DNA of 12,195 nt from contig DASWKG010000030.1 in assembly GCA_036396755.1 (NCBI GenBank), positions 1 to 12,195 on the forward strand, read 5' to 3'. Both the position numbers and the translations under genes were made by a program. The notes beneath the pieces are model-generated. The model made no database searches. It saw only the letters and a list, made by a program, of their open reading frames with translations, and had not been told where the DNA came from. Origin of the DNA: DASWKG01 sp036396755 (GTDB taxonomy: Bacteria; Actinomycetota; UBA4738; CALAEC01). Shown in pieces: positions 7,071 to 12,195 of this stretch; the first letter of the stretch is position 1; each line of letters starts with the position of its first letter.

Positions 7071-7885
7071 CCGGCCAGGACCTCGGCGAGCCGGTCGACC
7101 TGCTCGGGGTCCGCGACGCCGGGAACCATCACGAGCTCGTCGCACCCCTCCTCGGCGTAGCCCCGCACCTGCTGGACGATCCCCTGCGGCGTCGTCAGGA
7201 GCCCCTCGACGATCCGCTCGACGAACGGCCCGGTGAACGAGTAGTACTCGCGCATGTAGGCGCGTCCACGTTCCACGATCTCGTCGTCCCCGAGCACGAA
7301 GTACGACTGCCCCCAGAGCAGCGGCCGTCCCGGGCGCGCGAAGTCGGCCCACGCAGCCCGCGCCTTCAGTGCCGCCCCCGCGAACGCGCGCGGCGGCCCG
7401 CCGCCGTGCACGTAGCCCGACGAGAAGCGCGCCATCCTGGCGAACGCCACGTCGGCCGTGCCGCCGACGAGCACGGGCGGCGCGTCGTTCCCCAGCAGCT
7501 CGGGGAGCGCCACGAGCTGCTCGTCGAAGCGGCGGCCTCGGCTGCGCGGGTCGACCCCGGCCGCCTCGTAGTCCTCGACCCGCGCGCCGACCGACAGCCC
7601 GAGCACGAGCCGCCCGTCCGAGGTGGCCTGGATCTGTGCTGCCTCCTTCGCGAGCTGCTCGGCGGAGCGGAGGGGGGCCACGACCACGGTGGTCGCCAGC
7701 GTGAGGCGCCGCGTCTCCGGCACCACCGCCAGAAGGGTCTCCATCGGATCGGCGGTGTCCCAGGCCTTCCGGTCGAGCACGCCGAGGCTCGAGAACGGCC
7801 CGCCCTCCGCACGCCGAGCCCACTCGACCAGCGCGTCGTCGGTGGTGCCCGGGATGACGTTCGGCAGCGCGATCCCCACCCGCAT
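7067..7885 (-). CDS. LLM-class (F420- or FMN-dependent) oxidoreductase
   Basis: 272 residues with the bacterial luciferase-like fold pattern. It has an N-terminal beta strand 'MRVGIALPN', then 'RRLTLATTVVVAP' near 58-70, followed by 'LAKEAAQIQATSDGRLVLGLSVG' (the helix and strand that hold the cofactor phosphate in this family) and 'PPVLVGGTADVAFARMARFSSGYV' later on. It is shorter than many members (about 300 or more), mainly in the middle insertion. Members use F420 or FMN to reduce or oxidise small molecules; the cofactor cannot be decided by eye. It is the first gene of a two-gene minus-strand operon and overlaps the monooxygenase gene by four bases (TTGA), so the two products are probably used together. 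ATG 7885 was chosen because a -10 lies seven bases upstream. Confidence 0.8.
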   Translation of the reverse strand: MRVGIALPNVIPGTTDDALVEWARRAEGGPFSSLGVLDRKAWDTADPMETLLAVVPETRRLTLATTVVVAPLRSAEQLAKEAAQIQATSDGRLVLGLSVGARVEDYEAAGVDPRSRGRRFDEQLVALPELLGNDAPPVLVGGTADVAFARMARFSSGYVHGGGPPRAFAGAALKARAAWADFARPGRPLLWGQSYFVLGDDEIVERGRAYMREYYSFTGPFVERIVEGLLTTPQGIVQQVRGYAEEGCDELVMVPGVADPEQVDRLAEVLAG

Positions 7886-7920
7886 CGACGGGAGGGTACC
7901 GCGCCTCGGGATGCTCGCAA
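7886..7920 (-). promoter_or_regulatory. candidate promoter of the LLM-monooxygenase operon, leaderless
   Basis: Reading the minus strand, TTGCGA (plus 7920-7915) and TACCCT (plus 7898-7893) are 16 bases apart. Seven bases then separate the -10 from ATG 7885. No Shine-Dalgarno is present, so the transcript is probably leaderless. The -35 is about 30 bases from the PadR palindrome at 7949-7975. Confidence 0.5.
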
Positions 7921-7929
7921 GCCGAGGGG

Positions 7930-7958
7930 TTGCTCTAAGAGTAGCTACCAGGTACCAT
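7930..7958 (+). promoter_or_regulatory. candidate promoter of the PadR-HAAS operon
   Basis: TTGCTC (7930-7935) and TACCAT (7953-7958) have a 17-base spacer. Transcription would start at about 7965 or 7966, on the ATG at 7966. The -10 hexamer lies inside the left arm of the palindrome at 7949-7975, so a protein bound there would block this promoter. Confidence 0.5.
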
Positions 7959-7975
7959 GTCTTGCATGGTACCTG
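7949..7975. promoter_or_regulatory. perfect 11-bp-arm palindrome, probable PadR operator
   Basis: CAGGTACCATG (7949-7959) and CATGGTACCTG (7965-7975) are exact inverted copies around TCTTG. One further matching pair (7947/7977) lies beyond a mismatch. Dimeric PadR proteins bind such dyads, typically with ATGT...ACAT-like cores, and usually repress their own gene. The site covers the -10 and the first codons of the PadR gene and is close enough to the divergent promoter to act on it too. Confidence 0.7.
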
Positions 7976-8316
7976 TTGAGAAGGGGAAGGAGGCCCCCCT
8001 CGCGCAGATGAAGCGCGGGGTCCTCGAGTTCTGCGTGTTGGCGCTCCTGCGGGACGAGGAGCGCTACGGCTTCGACCTGGTTCGCGAGCTGGCCGAGCTC
8101 GATGGCATGGTGATCGGGGAGGGGACCATCTACCCGCTGCTCGCTCGCCTTCGACGAGAGGGACTCGTGGATACCAGGTGGAGGGAGTCCTCCTCGGGCC
8201 CGCCCCGGCGCTACTACCGGATGACGGCGAGCGGCCGGAGGGCGCTGGAGGGCTTCATCCGCGAGTGGCAACGGTTCCGGGACGCGGTGGACTCGGTGAC
8301 GGGAGGAGAGAAGTGA
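7966..8316 (+). CDS. PadR-family transcriptional regulator
   Basis: 116 residues. 'MKRGVLEFCVLALLRDEERYGFDLVREL' (15-42), 'IGEGTIYPLLARLRREGLVDTRW' (50-72) and 'PPRRYYRMTASGRRAL' (79-94) are the helices, recognition helix and wing of the PadR subfamily-2 winged helix. The short type lacks a long C-terminal helical domain. Three in-frame ATGs exist. The one at 7966 falls on the predicted transcription start. 7957 lies in the -10. 8008 has AAGGAGG 14 bases upstream, which is too far for a good site. An N-terminal extension before Lys-Arg-Gly-Val-Leu-Glu is usual in this subfamily. The stop overlaps the HAAS gene by one base. It probably represses itself and the HAAS gene, and possibly the divergent operon. 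Confidence 0.85.
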   Translation: MVPVEKGKEAPLAQMKRGVLEFCVLALLRDEERYGFDLVRELAELDGMVIGEGTIYPLLARLRREGLVDTRWRESSSGPPRRYYRMTASGRRALEGFIREWQRFRDAVDSVTGGEK

Positions 8317-8939
8317 TGCGAACGACCTCGAAGGACATCACGGCGGAGTACCTGCGGAGGCTCCGGTCCGAGCTCCGAGATCTCCCTCGGGAGCAACGCG
8401 ACGAGATCCTCCGCGAGATCGAGGGCCACATCGCCGAGGCCACGACCCGTATGGGCGACGCGGGGGAGGTGGGGCTCCGCACGTTGCTGGACGACCTCGG
8501 CGACCCCGCGGACATCGCCGCGGAAGCGCGCGAGCGGTTCGGGGTCAGGAGGGGGAGGGCCGGCGGCCTGGAGGTGGCCGCGCTCATCCTGATCACGATC
8601 GGCGGGATCATCATCCCCGGCCTCGGATGGCTGGTGGGGGTGGCGCTCCTGTGGGCCTCGGCGGCATGGTCGGTCGGGCAGAAGATCGCGGGGACCCTCC
8701 TTGTCCCCGGCGGCCTGGCCCTCCCCGCATTCCTGTTCTTCTGGGCTCCCGGCGCGACCACCGCGGTGTGCATTAGGCATCGGGTTCGCGGCGGGGTCGT
8801 CCGCTGGTGCGAAGGCGGGGCGTCCTCGACCAACGAGGTGCTCGGCTGGCTCGTCTTCGGGCTCCTCGTGGCGATCCAGATCGGGATGACGATCTACCTC
8901 GCGCGGAAGATGCGGGCGGCCGAGCCGCAGGAAGGCTGA
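8316..8939 (+). CDS. HAAS-domain membrane protein, PadR partner
   Basis: 207 residues. Residues 10-75 ('EYLRRLRSELRDLPREQRDEIL' onward to 'LGDPADIAAEA') match the HAAS/DUF1700 helical domain. This domain is typically encoded next to PadR regulators and attached to membrane segments or ABC parts. Four hydrophobic stretches follow, at about 84-101, 103-119, 125-144 and 174-196, with a short Cys-containing, Arg-rich loop between the last two. ATG 8316 shares one base with the PadR stop, and GGGAGGAG (8301-8308) is the ribosome site. The pair probably senses or responds to an envelope signal; the signal is unknown. Confidence 0.8.
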   Translation: MRTTSKDITAEYLRRLRSELRDLPREQRDEILREIEGHIAEATTRMGDAGEVGLRTLLDDLGDPADIAAEARERFGVRRGRAGGLEVAALILITIGGIIIPGLGWLVGVALLWASAAWSVGQKIAGTLLVPGGLALPAFLFFWAPGATTAVCIRHRVRGGVVRWCEGGASSTNEVLGWLVFGLLVAIQIGMTIYLARKMRAAEPQEG

Positions 8940-8957
8940 GCGAGGCGGTCGCCCCGC

Positions 8958-8969
8958 TACGATTGCCAC
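8958..8969 (+). promoter_or_regulatory. candidate -10 for a leaderless thioesterase transcript
   Basis: TACGAT (8958-8963) is followed by exactly six bases and ATG 8970, with no Shine-Dalgarno between. The layout is the same as upstream of the XRE gene. No good -35 is visible. Confidence 0.35.
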
Positions 8970-9389
8970 ATGGCCGAGCCGGCATTCATCGTGGTTCGCA
9001 AGCGCGTGGAGTGGGCCGACACCGACGCGTCGGGCTGGTACCACAACACGGTCGTCCTTCACTGGGTCGAGCAGGCCGAGAACGAGCTGCTCGACCGGCT
9101 CGGGATCCTCGATGAGCTGACCGGCCGCATCCCGCGGGCGCACATCGACGTCGACTACCTGAGCATCCTTCGCTTCCGCGACGAGGTGGACGTCGAGCTC
9201 GCGGTGCGGGAGGTGGGGGACTCGTCGGTCACCTATCGCTTCGAGGTTCGCCTCGCCGGCGAGCTCGCCGCCGAGGGCTCCTTCACGATGGTGCTCGTAT
9301 CGGGTGGGAAGCCCGTCCCTTGGTCACGGGAGCACCGCCGCCTCCTCACTACCGCAGGCCCGCAATCGGCAGGCGGACCGATAGCATGA
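8970..9389 (+). CDS. hotdog-fold acyl-CoA thioesterase (4-hydroxybenzoyl-CoA thioesterase type)
   Basis: 139 residues, normal for the 4HBT/YbgC/FadM family. 'VEWADTDASGWYHN' (13-26) carries the catalytic Asp19 at the position of Asp17 of Pseudomonas 4-hydroxybenzoyl-CoA thioesterase. It is followed by the long central helix 'WVEQAENELLDRLGI' and 'IDVDYLSILRFRDEVDVELAV', the usual second strand pair. It hydrolyses an acyl- or aryl-CoA ester in the cytosol. Beside a ligase and an aryl-CoA monooxygenase it could rescue anthraniloyl-CoA or release a product, but fatty acyl-CoA remains possible. The stop codon lies inside the operator of the next gene. Confidence 0.8.
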   Translation: MAEPAFIVVRKRVEWADTDASGWYHNTVVLHWVEQAENELLDRLGILDELTGRIPRAHIDVDYLSILRFRDEVDVELAVREVGDSSVTYRFEVRLAGELAAEGSFTMVLVSGGKPVPWSREHRRLLTTAGPQSAGGPIA

Positions 9390-9405
9390 GTGCTATCATC
9401 GGACC
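9380..9405 (+). promoter_or_regulatory. operator palindrome and extended -10 of the XRE-nucleotidyltransferase operon
   Basis: GATAGCA (9380-9386) and TGCTATC (9391-9397) are perfect inverted repeats around TGAG. The right arm forms an extended -10, TGC-TATCAT (9391-9399), six bases before ATG 9406 and with no Shine-Dalgarno. So the operon is probably leaderless, and its regulator would cover the -10 when bound. CGGACC is repeated directly at 9374 and 9400, and the CCGAT/ATCGG outer pair extends the dyad with a 2-base offset. Confidence 0.6.
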
Positions 9406-9726
9406 ATGAGATTCGCACGGGCGCTGCGAGCCGCGAGGCGGCGAGCCGGTCTGACCCAACGACAGCTCGCCCAGCGAGCCCGTGTCCCTCAGTCCACGGT
9501 CGGCAGGATCGAAGCCGGAAGCACCGACCCCAAGGTCGGCACGCTGCGAACGCTCCTTCGCGCCTGTGGGGAGGACCTCGAAGCCCTTCCCCTTCTGGGT
9601 GAGGGCGTCGACCGCACCCTGATCTCGGAACAGCTCGCGTTGTCACCCCGGGAGAGGCTGGAGCGGCTGGCGATCGCTGCCGAGTTCATGGACCGGATCC
9701 GTGGCCGAGCCAGGCGCGCGGGCTAA
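9406..9726 (+). CDS. XRE-family HTH protein, probable antitoxin/autoregulator
   Basis: 106 residues. The Cro/CI helix-turn-helix is at about 17-45 ('TQRQLAQRARVPQSTVGRIE' region), very Arg-rich at the N-terminus. The C-terminal ~45 residues (from about 62) form an amphipathic helical tail that could bind a partner. The gene overlaps the nucleotidyltransferase gene by 26 bases, the normal architecture of antitoxin-first toxin-antitoxin operons. The palindrome just upstream fits self-repression. The start ATG 9406 follows from the leaderless promoter. Codon use is less GC3-biased than in tryptophan dioxygenase, consistent with acquisition. Confidence 0.8.
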   Translation: MRFARALRAARRRAGLTQRQLAQRARVPQSTVGRIEAGSTDPKVGTLRTLLRACGEDLEALPLLGEGVDRTLISEQLALSPRERLERLAIAAEFMDRIRGRARRAG

Positions 9727-10216
9727 CTTCGATCCCCTCGGGGCCCTCCGGGCCCTCCACCGGCATGGTGTTCGCTTCGTGGTGATCGGTGGTGTGGCTT
9801 CCGTTGCGCACGGCTCACCCTCGGTGACGAACGACCTCGACATCTGTTACGAGCGGACCACCGAGAACATGGAGCGTCTTGCCACGGCGCTGCGAGAGAT
9901 CAACGCGCGCCTTCGGGGCGCGCCGCCGGATGTCCCGTTCCTCCTCGACGCGAAGACGATCGAGAGGGGGGACGCCTTCACGTTCTCGACTGACATGGGC
10001 CCGCTGGATTGTCTCGGGACGCCCTCGGGAGTGAGGGGCTACGAGGGCCTCCTTGCCAATAGCGCTGAGGTCGACTTCGGCGGTCTGACGTTGCCGGTTG
10101 CGGGGATCGATGACCTGATGGACATGAAGCGAGCCGCAGGCCGCCCGCAAGACCTGAAGGAGCTGGAGATCCTCGGCGCGCTCCGGGAGGAGCTCGAGAA
10201 GCGCGGCGAGCTCTGA
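9701..10216 (+). CDS. nucleotidyltransferase of the AbiEii/DUF6036-like type, probable toxin
   Basis: 171 residues from GTG 9701. The polymerase-beta-type core is visible: Gly30-Gly31 with 'AHGSPSVTNDLDICY' (36-50), giving the metal-binding Asp45 and Asp47. A third acidic residue is in 'GPLDCLG' (Asp103), and the family tail is 'IDDLMDMKRAAGRPQDLKELEIL' (136-158). Proteins of this kind transfer nucleotides to RNA or proteins in type IV toxin-antitoxin and abortive infection systems, or act on small substrates. It overlaps the XRE gene by 26 bases and is probably translated by coupling. All catalytic residues seem present. A housekeeping or antibiotic-modifying role cannot be excluded. Confidence 0.75.
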   Translation: MAEPGARANFDPLGALRALHRHGVRFVVIGGVASVAHGSPSVTNDLDICYERTTENMERLATALREINARLRGAPPDVPFLLDAKTIERGDAFTFSTDMGPLDCLGTPSGVRGYEGLLANSAEVDFGGLTLPVAGIDDLMDMKRAAGRPQDLKELEILGALREELEKRGEL

Positions 10217-10223
10217 CGGCGTC

Positions 10224-10240
10224 TAGACTCCTCGCGGGGG
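10224..10240 (+). promoter_or_regulatory. candidate -10 and weak ribosome site of tryptophan dioxygenase
   Basis: TAGACT (10224-10229) fits TANNNT and would give a start near 10236. GGGGG (10236-10240) is five bases before ATG 10246 but would be the very 5' end of the message. An in-frame GTG at 10240 is an alternative start for a nearly leaderless mRNA. No -35 element is clear. Confidence 0.25.
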
Positions 10241-10245
10241 TGCGG

Positions 10246-11055
10246 ATGGACGAGGAGCGGGTCGGCAGCCGCCGGATGGGGCGCGTCGAGGAGGGCGTGG
10301 ACAAGCTCTCCTACGCCTCCTACCTTCGCCTCGACGAGGTGCTCGACCTCCAGACGCTGCTCTCGAAGCCGCCCGCCCACGACGAGCTGTTGTTCATCGT
10401 CGTCCATCAGGCTTACGAGCTGTGGTTCAAGGAGCTCGTCTTCGAGCTCGAGACCGTGCGCGGCCTCATGTACGAGCGGAACGTGCCGCGGGCCCGCCAC
10501 CTCATGACGCGCGTCCACGCGATCGAGCGCCTCATGCGCGAGCAGATCGAGATCCTCGAGACGATGGACCCGCAGGACTTCATGGAGTTCCGCTCGAACC
10601 TCGACCCCGCGAGCGGCTTCCAGTCGGTGCAGTTCCGCGAGATCGAGATCCTGTCTGGCCTCAAGGACCCGCGCTACGCGCGCATGACCGAGTCACCCGA
10701 GGCGCGGGCCCTCGTCGAGCGGCGGCTCGGCGAGCCGACGCTCTGGGACGGCTTCTGCGACCTCCTCGCCCACCACGGCCTGCCGATGCCCGCGGACGAC
10801 GAGGAGGCCCGCCGCACGAGCCTCGTTAAGCTCGCGAAGAACCGCGACGCGTACCCCCACGTGTGGTACCTCGCCGAGGACCTCGTCCAGCACGACGAGC
10901 TGTTCTCGCTCTGGCGCCACCGCCACGTGCTGATGGTCGCCCGGCAGATCGGGTCGAAGACCGGCACCGGCGGCTCGAGCGGCGTGTCGTACCTGAAGAC
11001 CACGCTCGACAAGCGGTTCTACCCCGAGCTGTGGGCGATCCGGAGCTCGCTGTGA
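10246..11055 (+). CDS. kynA: tryptophan 2,3-dioxygenase
   Basis: 269 residues, the usual bacterial length. The haem enzyme opens the indole ring of L-tryptophan with O2 to give N-formylkynurenine. Diagnostic residues are all present: 'FIVVHQAYELW' (50-60) with active-site His54, 'EFRSNLDPASGFQS' (114-127) with Arg116 for the substrate carboxylate, 'WRHRHVLMVARQIG' (223-236) with the axial haem ligand His227, 'GTGGSSG' (240-246), and the ending 'RFYPELW'. These line up with His55, Arg117 and His240 of the Xanthomonas enzyme. It is overlapped by the kynureninase-like gene as GTGA. ATG 10246 was chosen over GTG 10240, a difference of two residues. Codon use is strongly GC3-biased. Confidence 0.95.
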   Translation: MDEERVGSRRMGRVEEGVDKLSYASYLRLDEVLDLQTLLSKPPAHDELLFIVVHQAYELWFKELVFELETVRGLMYERNVPRARHLMTRVHAIERLMREQIEILETMDPQDFMEFRSNLDPASGFQSVQFREIEILSGLKDPRYARMTESPEARALVERRLGEPTLWDGFCDLLAHHGLPMPADDEEARRTSLVKLAKNRDAYPHVWYLAEDLVQHDELFSLWRHRHVLMVARQIGSKTGTGGSSGVSYLKTTLDKRFYPELWAIRSSL

Positions 11056-12194
11056 GCCCCTACGAGTCCTACCGGGCCGAGTTCCCCGTCGTCGGTGAGA
11101 AGGCGTACCTCATCAGCGCGTCACTGGGTCCGGTGTCGGGGCGGGCGAAGACCGAGCTGGCCGAGTACGTCATGGCGTGGGCCGAGATGGGCGCGCCCGA
11201 GCCGGTGTGGTTCGAGCGCATCTTCCCCAAGATGCGGGAGGTGAAGGAGCTGTTCGGCCGGCTCGTGGGCGCCGACGCCGACGAGCTCGCGATCACCACG
11301 AACGTCTCGATGGCGCTCTCGACGATCGCCTCGTGCATGGACTTCTCCGGCGAGCGCAACCGCGTGGTGATGACCGAGCTCGACTTCCCGACCGACGCGC
11401 ACGTCTGGCGCGCGCAGGAGCGGCTCGGCGCCGAGGTCGTGCTGCTCCCGAGCGCCGACGGGCTGACGGTGCCCACCGAGGCGTTCGCCGAGGCGATCGA
11501 CGAGCGGACCGCGATCGTCTGCCTCAACCGCGTCCTCTACCGCTCGAGCGGCCTGCTCGACGTGAAGGAGATCTGCCGGCTCGCGCGCGAGGCGGGCGCC
11601 TGGTCGGTGGTCGACGACTTCCACGGCGCGGGCATCATCCCGATCGACGTCCACGACGTGGGCTGCGACTTCTACACGACCGGCGTCCTGAAGTGGCTGT
11701 GCGGCGGGCCGGGCCTCACGTTCCTCTACGCCCGGCGCGACCTCATCCCGTCCCTGGAGCCCACGGTGACCGGCTGGTGGGGCCAGCGGGACCCATTCGG
11801 GTTCGGGCTCGACCTCGATCGCCATCCCACGGCGCGACGCCTCGAGACCGGCACGCACGCCGCGCCGATCGCCTTCATCGCCCACGGCGGGCTCCAGATC
11901 ATCGCCGAGGTGACGCCCGAGCGCATCCGCGAGCGTTCGACCGAGCTGACCGAGTACCTGATGTCGCGCGCCGACGAGGCCGGCTACCCGGTCCGCACCC
12001 CGCGTGACCCGAAGGCGCGCGGCGGCGTGGTGAACATCGGGGTCGGGACCGACGCCGACAAGGTCTCGGAGGCGCTCTACGAGGAGGACGTCTGCGTCGA
12101 CTCGCGGATGGACGGCATCCGGGTCTCGCCCCACTTCTTCAACACCCGGGCCGACATCGACCGCCTCTTCGACGGCCTCCGCGAGATCCTCTAG
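11052..12194 (+). CDS. kynureninase-family PLP enzyme (aminotransferase class V)
   Basis: 380 residues, starting at GTG 11052 in a GTGA overlap with tryptophan dioxygenase and ending one base before the window ends. Kynureninase features are 'DFPTDAHV' (111-118), Asp188-x-x-His191 ('VVDDFHGAG'), the Schiff-base Lys214 in 'GVLKWLCGGPG', and 'GWWGQ' (241-245). Two kynureninase marks differ: the residue before the lysine is Leu213 where Tyr is expected, and 'RRLETGTHAAP' (262-272) replaces the 'F-R-x-S-N-P-P' stretch near the substrate. The gene context (tryptophan dioxygenase, aryl-CoA ligase, anthraniloyl-CoA-type monooxygenase) favours cleavage of kynurenine to anthranilate and alanine. The differences leave room for another substrate or a C-S/C-N lyase role, so no symbol is given. 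Confidence 0.85.
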   Translation: MSPYESYRAEFPVVGEKAYLISASLGPVSGRAKTELAEYVMAWAEMGAPEPVWFERIFPKMREVKELFGRLVGADADELAITTNVSMALSTIASCMDFSGERNRVVMTELDFPTDAHVWRAQERLGAEVVLLPSADGLTVPTEAFAEAIDERTAIVCLNRVLYRSSGLLDVKEICRLAREAGAWSVVDDFHGAGIIPIDVHDVGCDFYTTGVLKWLCGGPGLTFLYARRDLIPSLEPTVTGWWGQRDPFGFGLDLDRHPTARRLETGTHAAPIAFIAHGGLQIIAEVTPERIRERSTELTEYLMSRADEAGYPVRTPRDPKARGGVVNIGVGTDADKVSEALYEEDVCVDSRMDGIRVSPHFFNTRADIDRLFDGLREIL

Positions 12195-12195
12195 C

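Noticed and set aside
7071..7823. An N-terminal extension of the monooxygenase frame, open on the minus strand across the LLM gene
   Set aside because: It is Arg/Gly/Ala-rich noise in the shadow of the LLM gene. The FAD fold starts right after TTG 7070, which makes a standard TTGA overlap.
8745..8850. Possible compensated frameshift in the HAAS protein, where the loop reads unusually Arg- and Cys-rich
   Set aside because: The frame is open, the flanking membrane segments are in register, and relatives have variable Cys-containing loops here.
1..12195. CRISPR arrays, tRNA, rRNA, insertion sequences or riboswitches
   Set aside because: No regularly spaced repeats, cloverleaf or transposase-like frames were seen, and all gaps between genes are short.

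Overview
The window is about 12.2 kb of very GC-rich, densely coding DNA. Several genes have a TANNNT -10-like hexamer 6 to 8 bases before the start codon and no Shine-Dalgarno sequence, which suggests leaderless transcripts. A PadR-HAAS pair and an LLM-class (F420/FMN type) oxidoreductase are also present. Together these point to an actinobacterium or a related deep high-GC lineage. This is inferred from style and gene content, not from a phylogenetic marker. No rRNA, tRNA, CRISPR array, insertion sequence or origin was seen, and no gene-free stretch exceeds about 210 bases.

Layout. 1-1956 (+) is the 3' part of a gene for an LVIVD-repeat protein. 2164-2583 (+) is a SnoaL-like protein with its own promoter and Shine-Dalgarno, followed by a strong GC hairpin. 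2684-4236 (+) is a PaaK-family aryl-CoA ligase coupled to a 65-residue unknown protein. 4309-4890 (+) is a small secreted unknown protein. 7885-4965 (-) is a two-gene operon: an LLM-class oxidoreductase overlapping by 4 bases an anthraniloyl-CoA monooxygenase-type fusion (FAD monooxygenase plus OYE half). 7966-8939 (+) is a divergent PadR regulator and HAAS membrane protein, with an 11-bp-arm palindrome over the PadR promoter. 8970-9389 (+) is a hotdog acyl-CoA thioesterase. 9406-10216 (+) is an XRE regulator overlapping a nucleotidyltransferase, probably a toxin-antitoxin-like pair, with its own operator. 10246-12194 (+) is tryptophan 2,3-dioxygenase overlapping a kynureninase-family PLP enzyme.

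How they may work together. Tryptophan 2,3-dioxygenase and kynureninase would turn tryptophan into anthranilate, given a kynurenine formamidase that is not in the window. The PaaK-type ligase would make anthraniloyl-CoA, and the FAD monooxygenase would hydroxylate it, as in the 2-aminobenzoyl-CoA pathway known from Azoarcus evansii. The thioesterase could release or rescue CoA intermediates. Two features look non-canonical. The OYE half of the fusion has lost several expected FMN-contact motifs and ends early, yet it is translationally coupled to a separate LLM-class oxidoreductase. The kynureninase-like enzyme keeps the PLP core but lacks the Tyr before the lysine and the substrate-side Asn-Pro-Pro motif. 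The pathway reading is therefore a hypothesis, with a possible re-partitioning of the reductive step.
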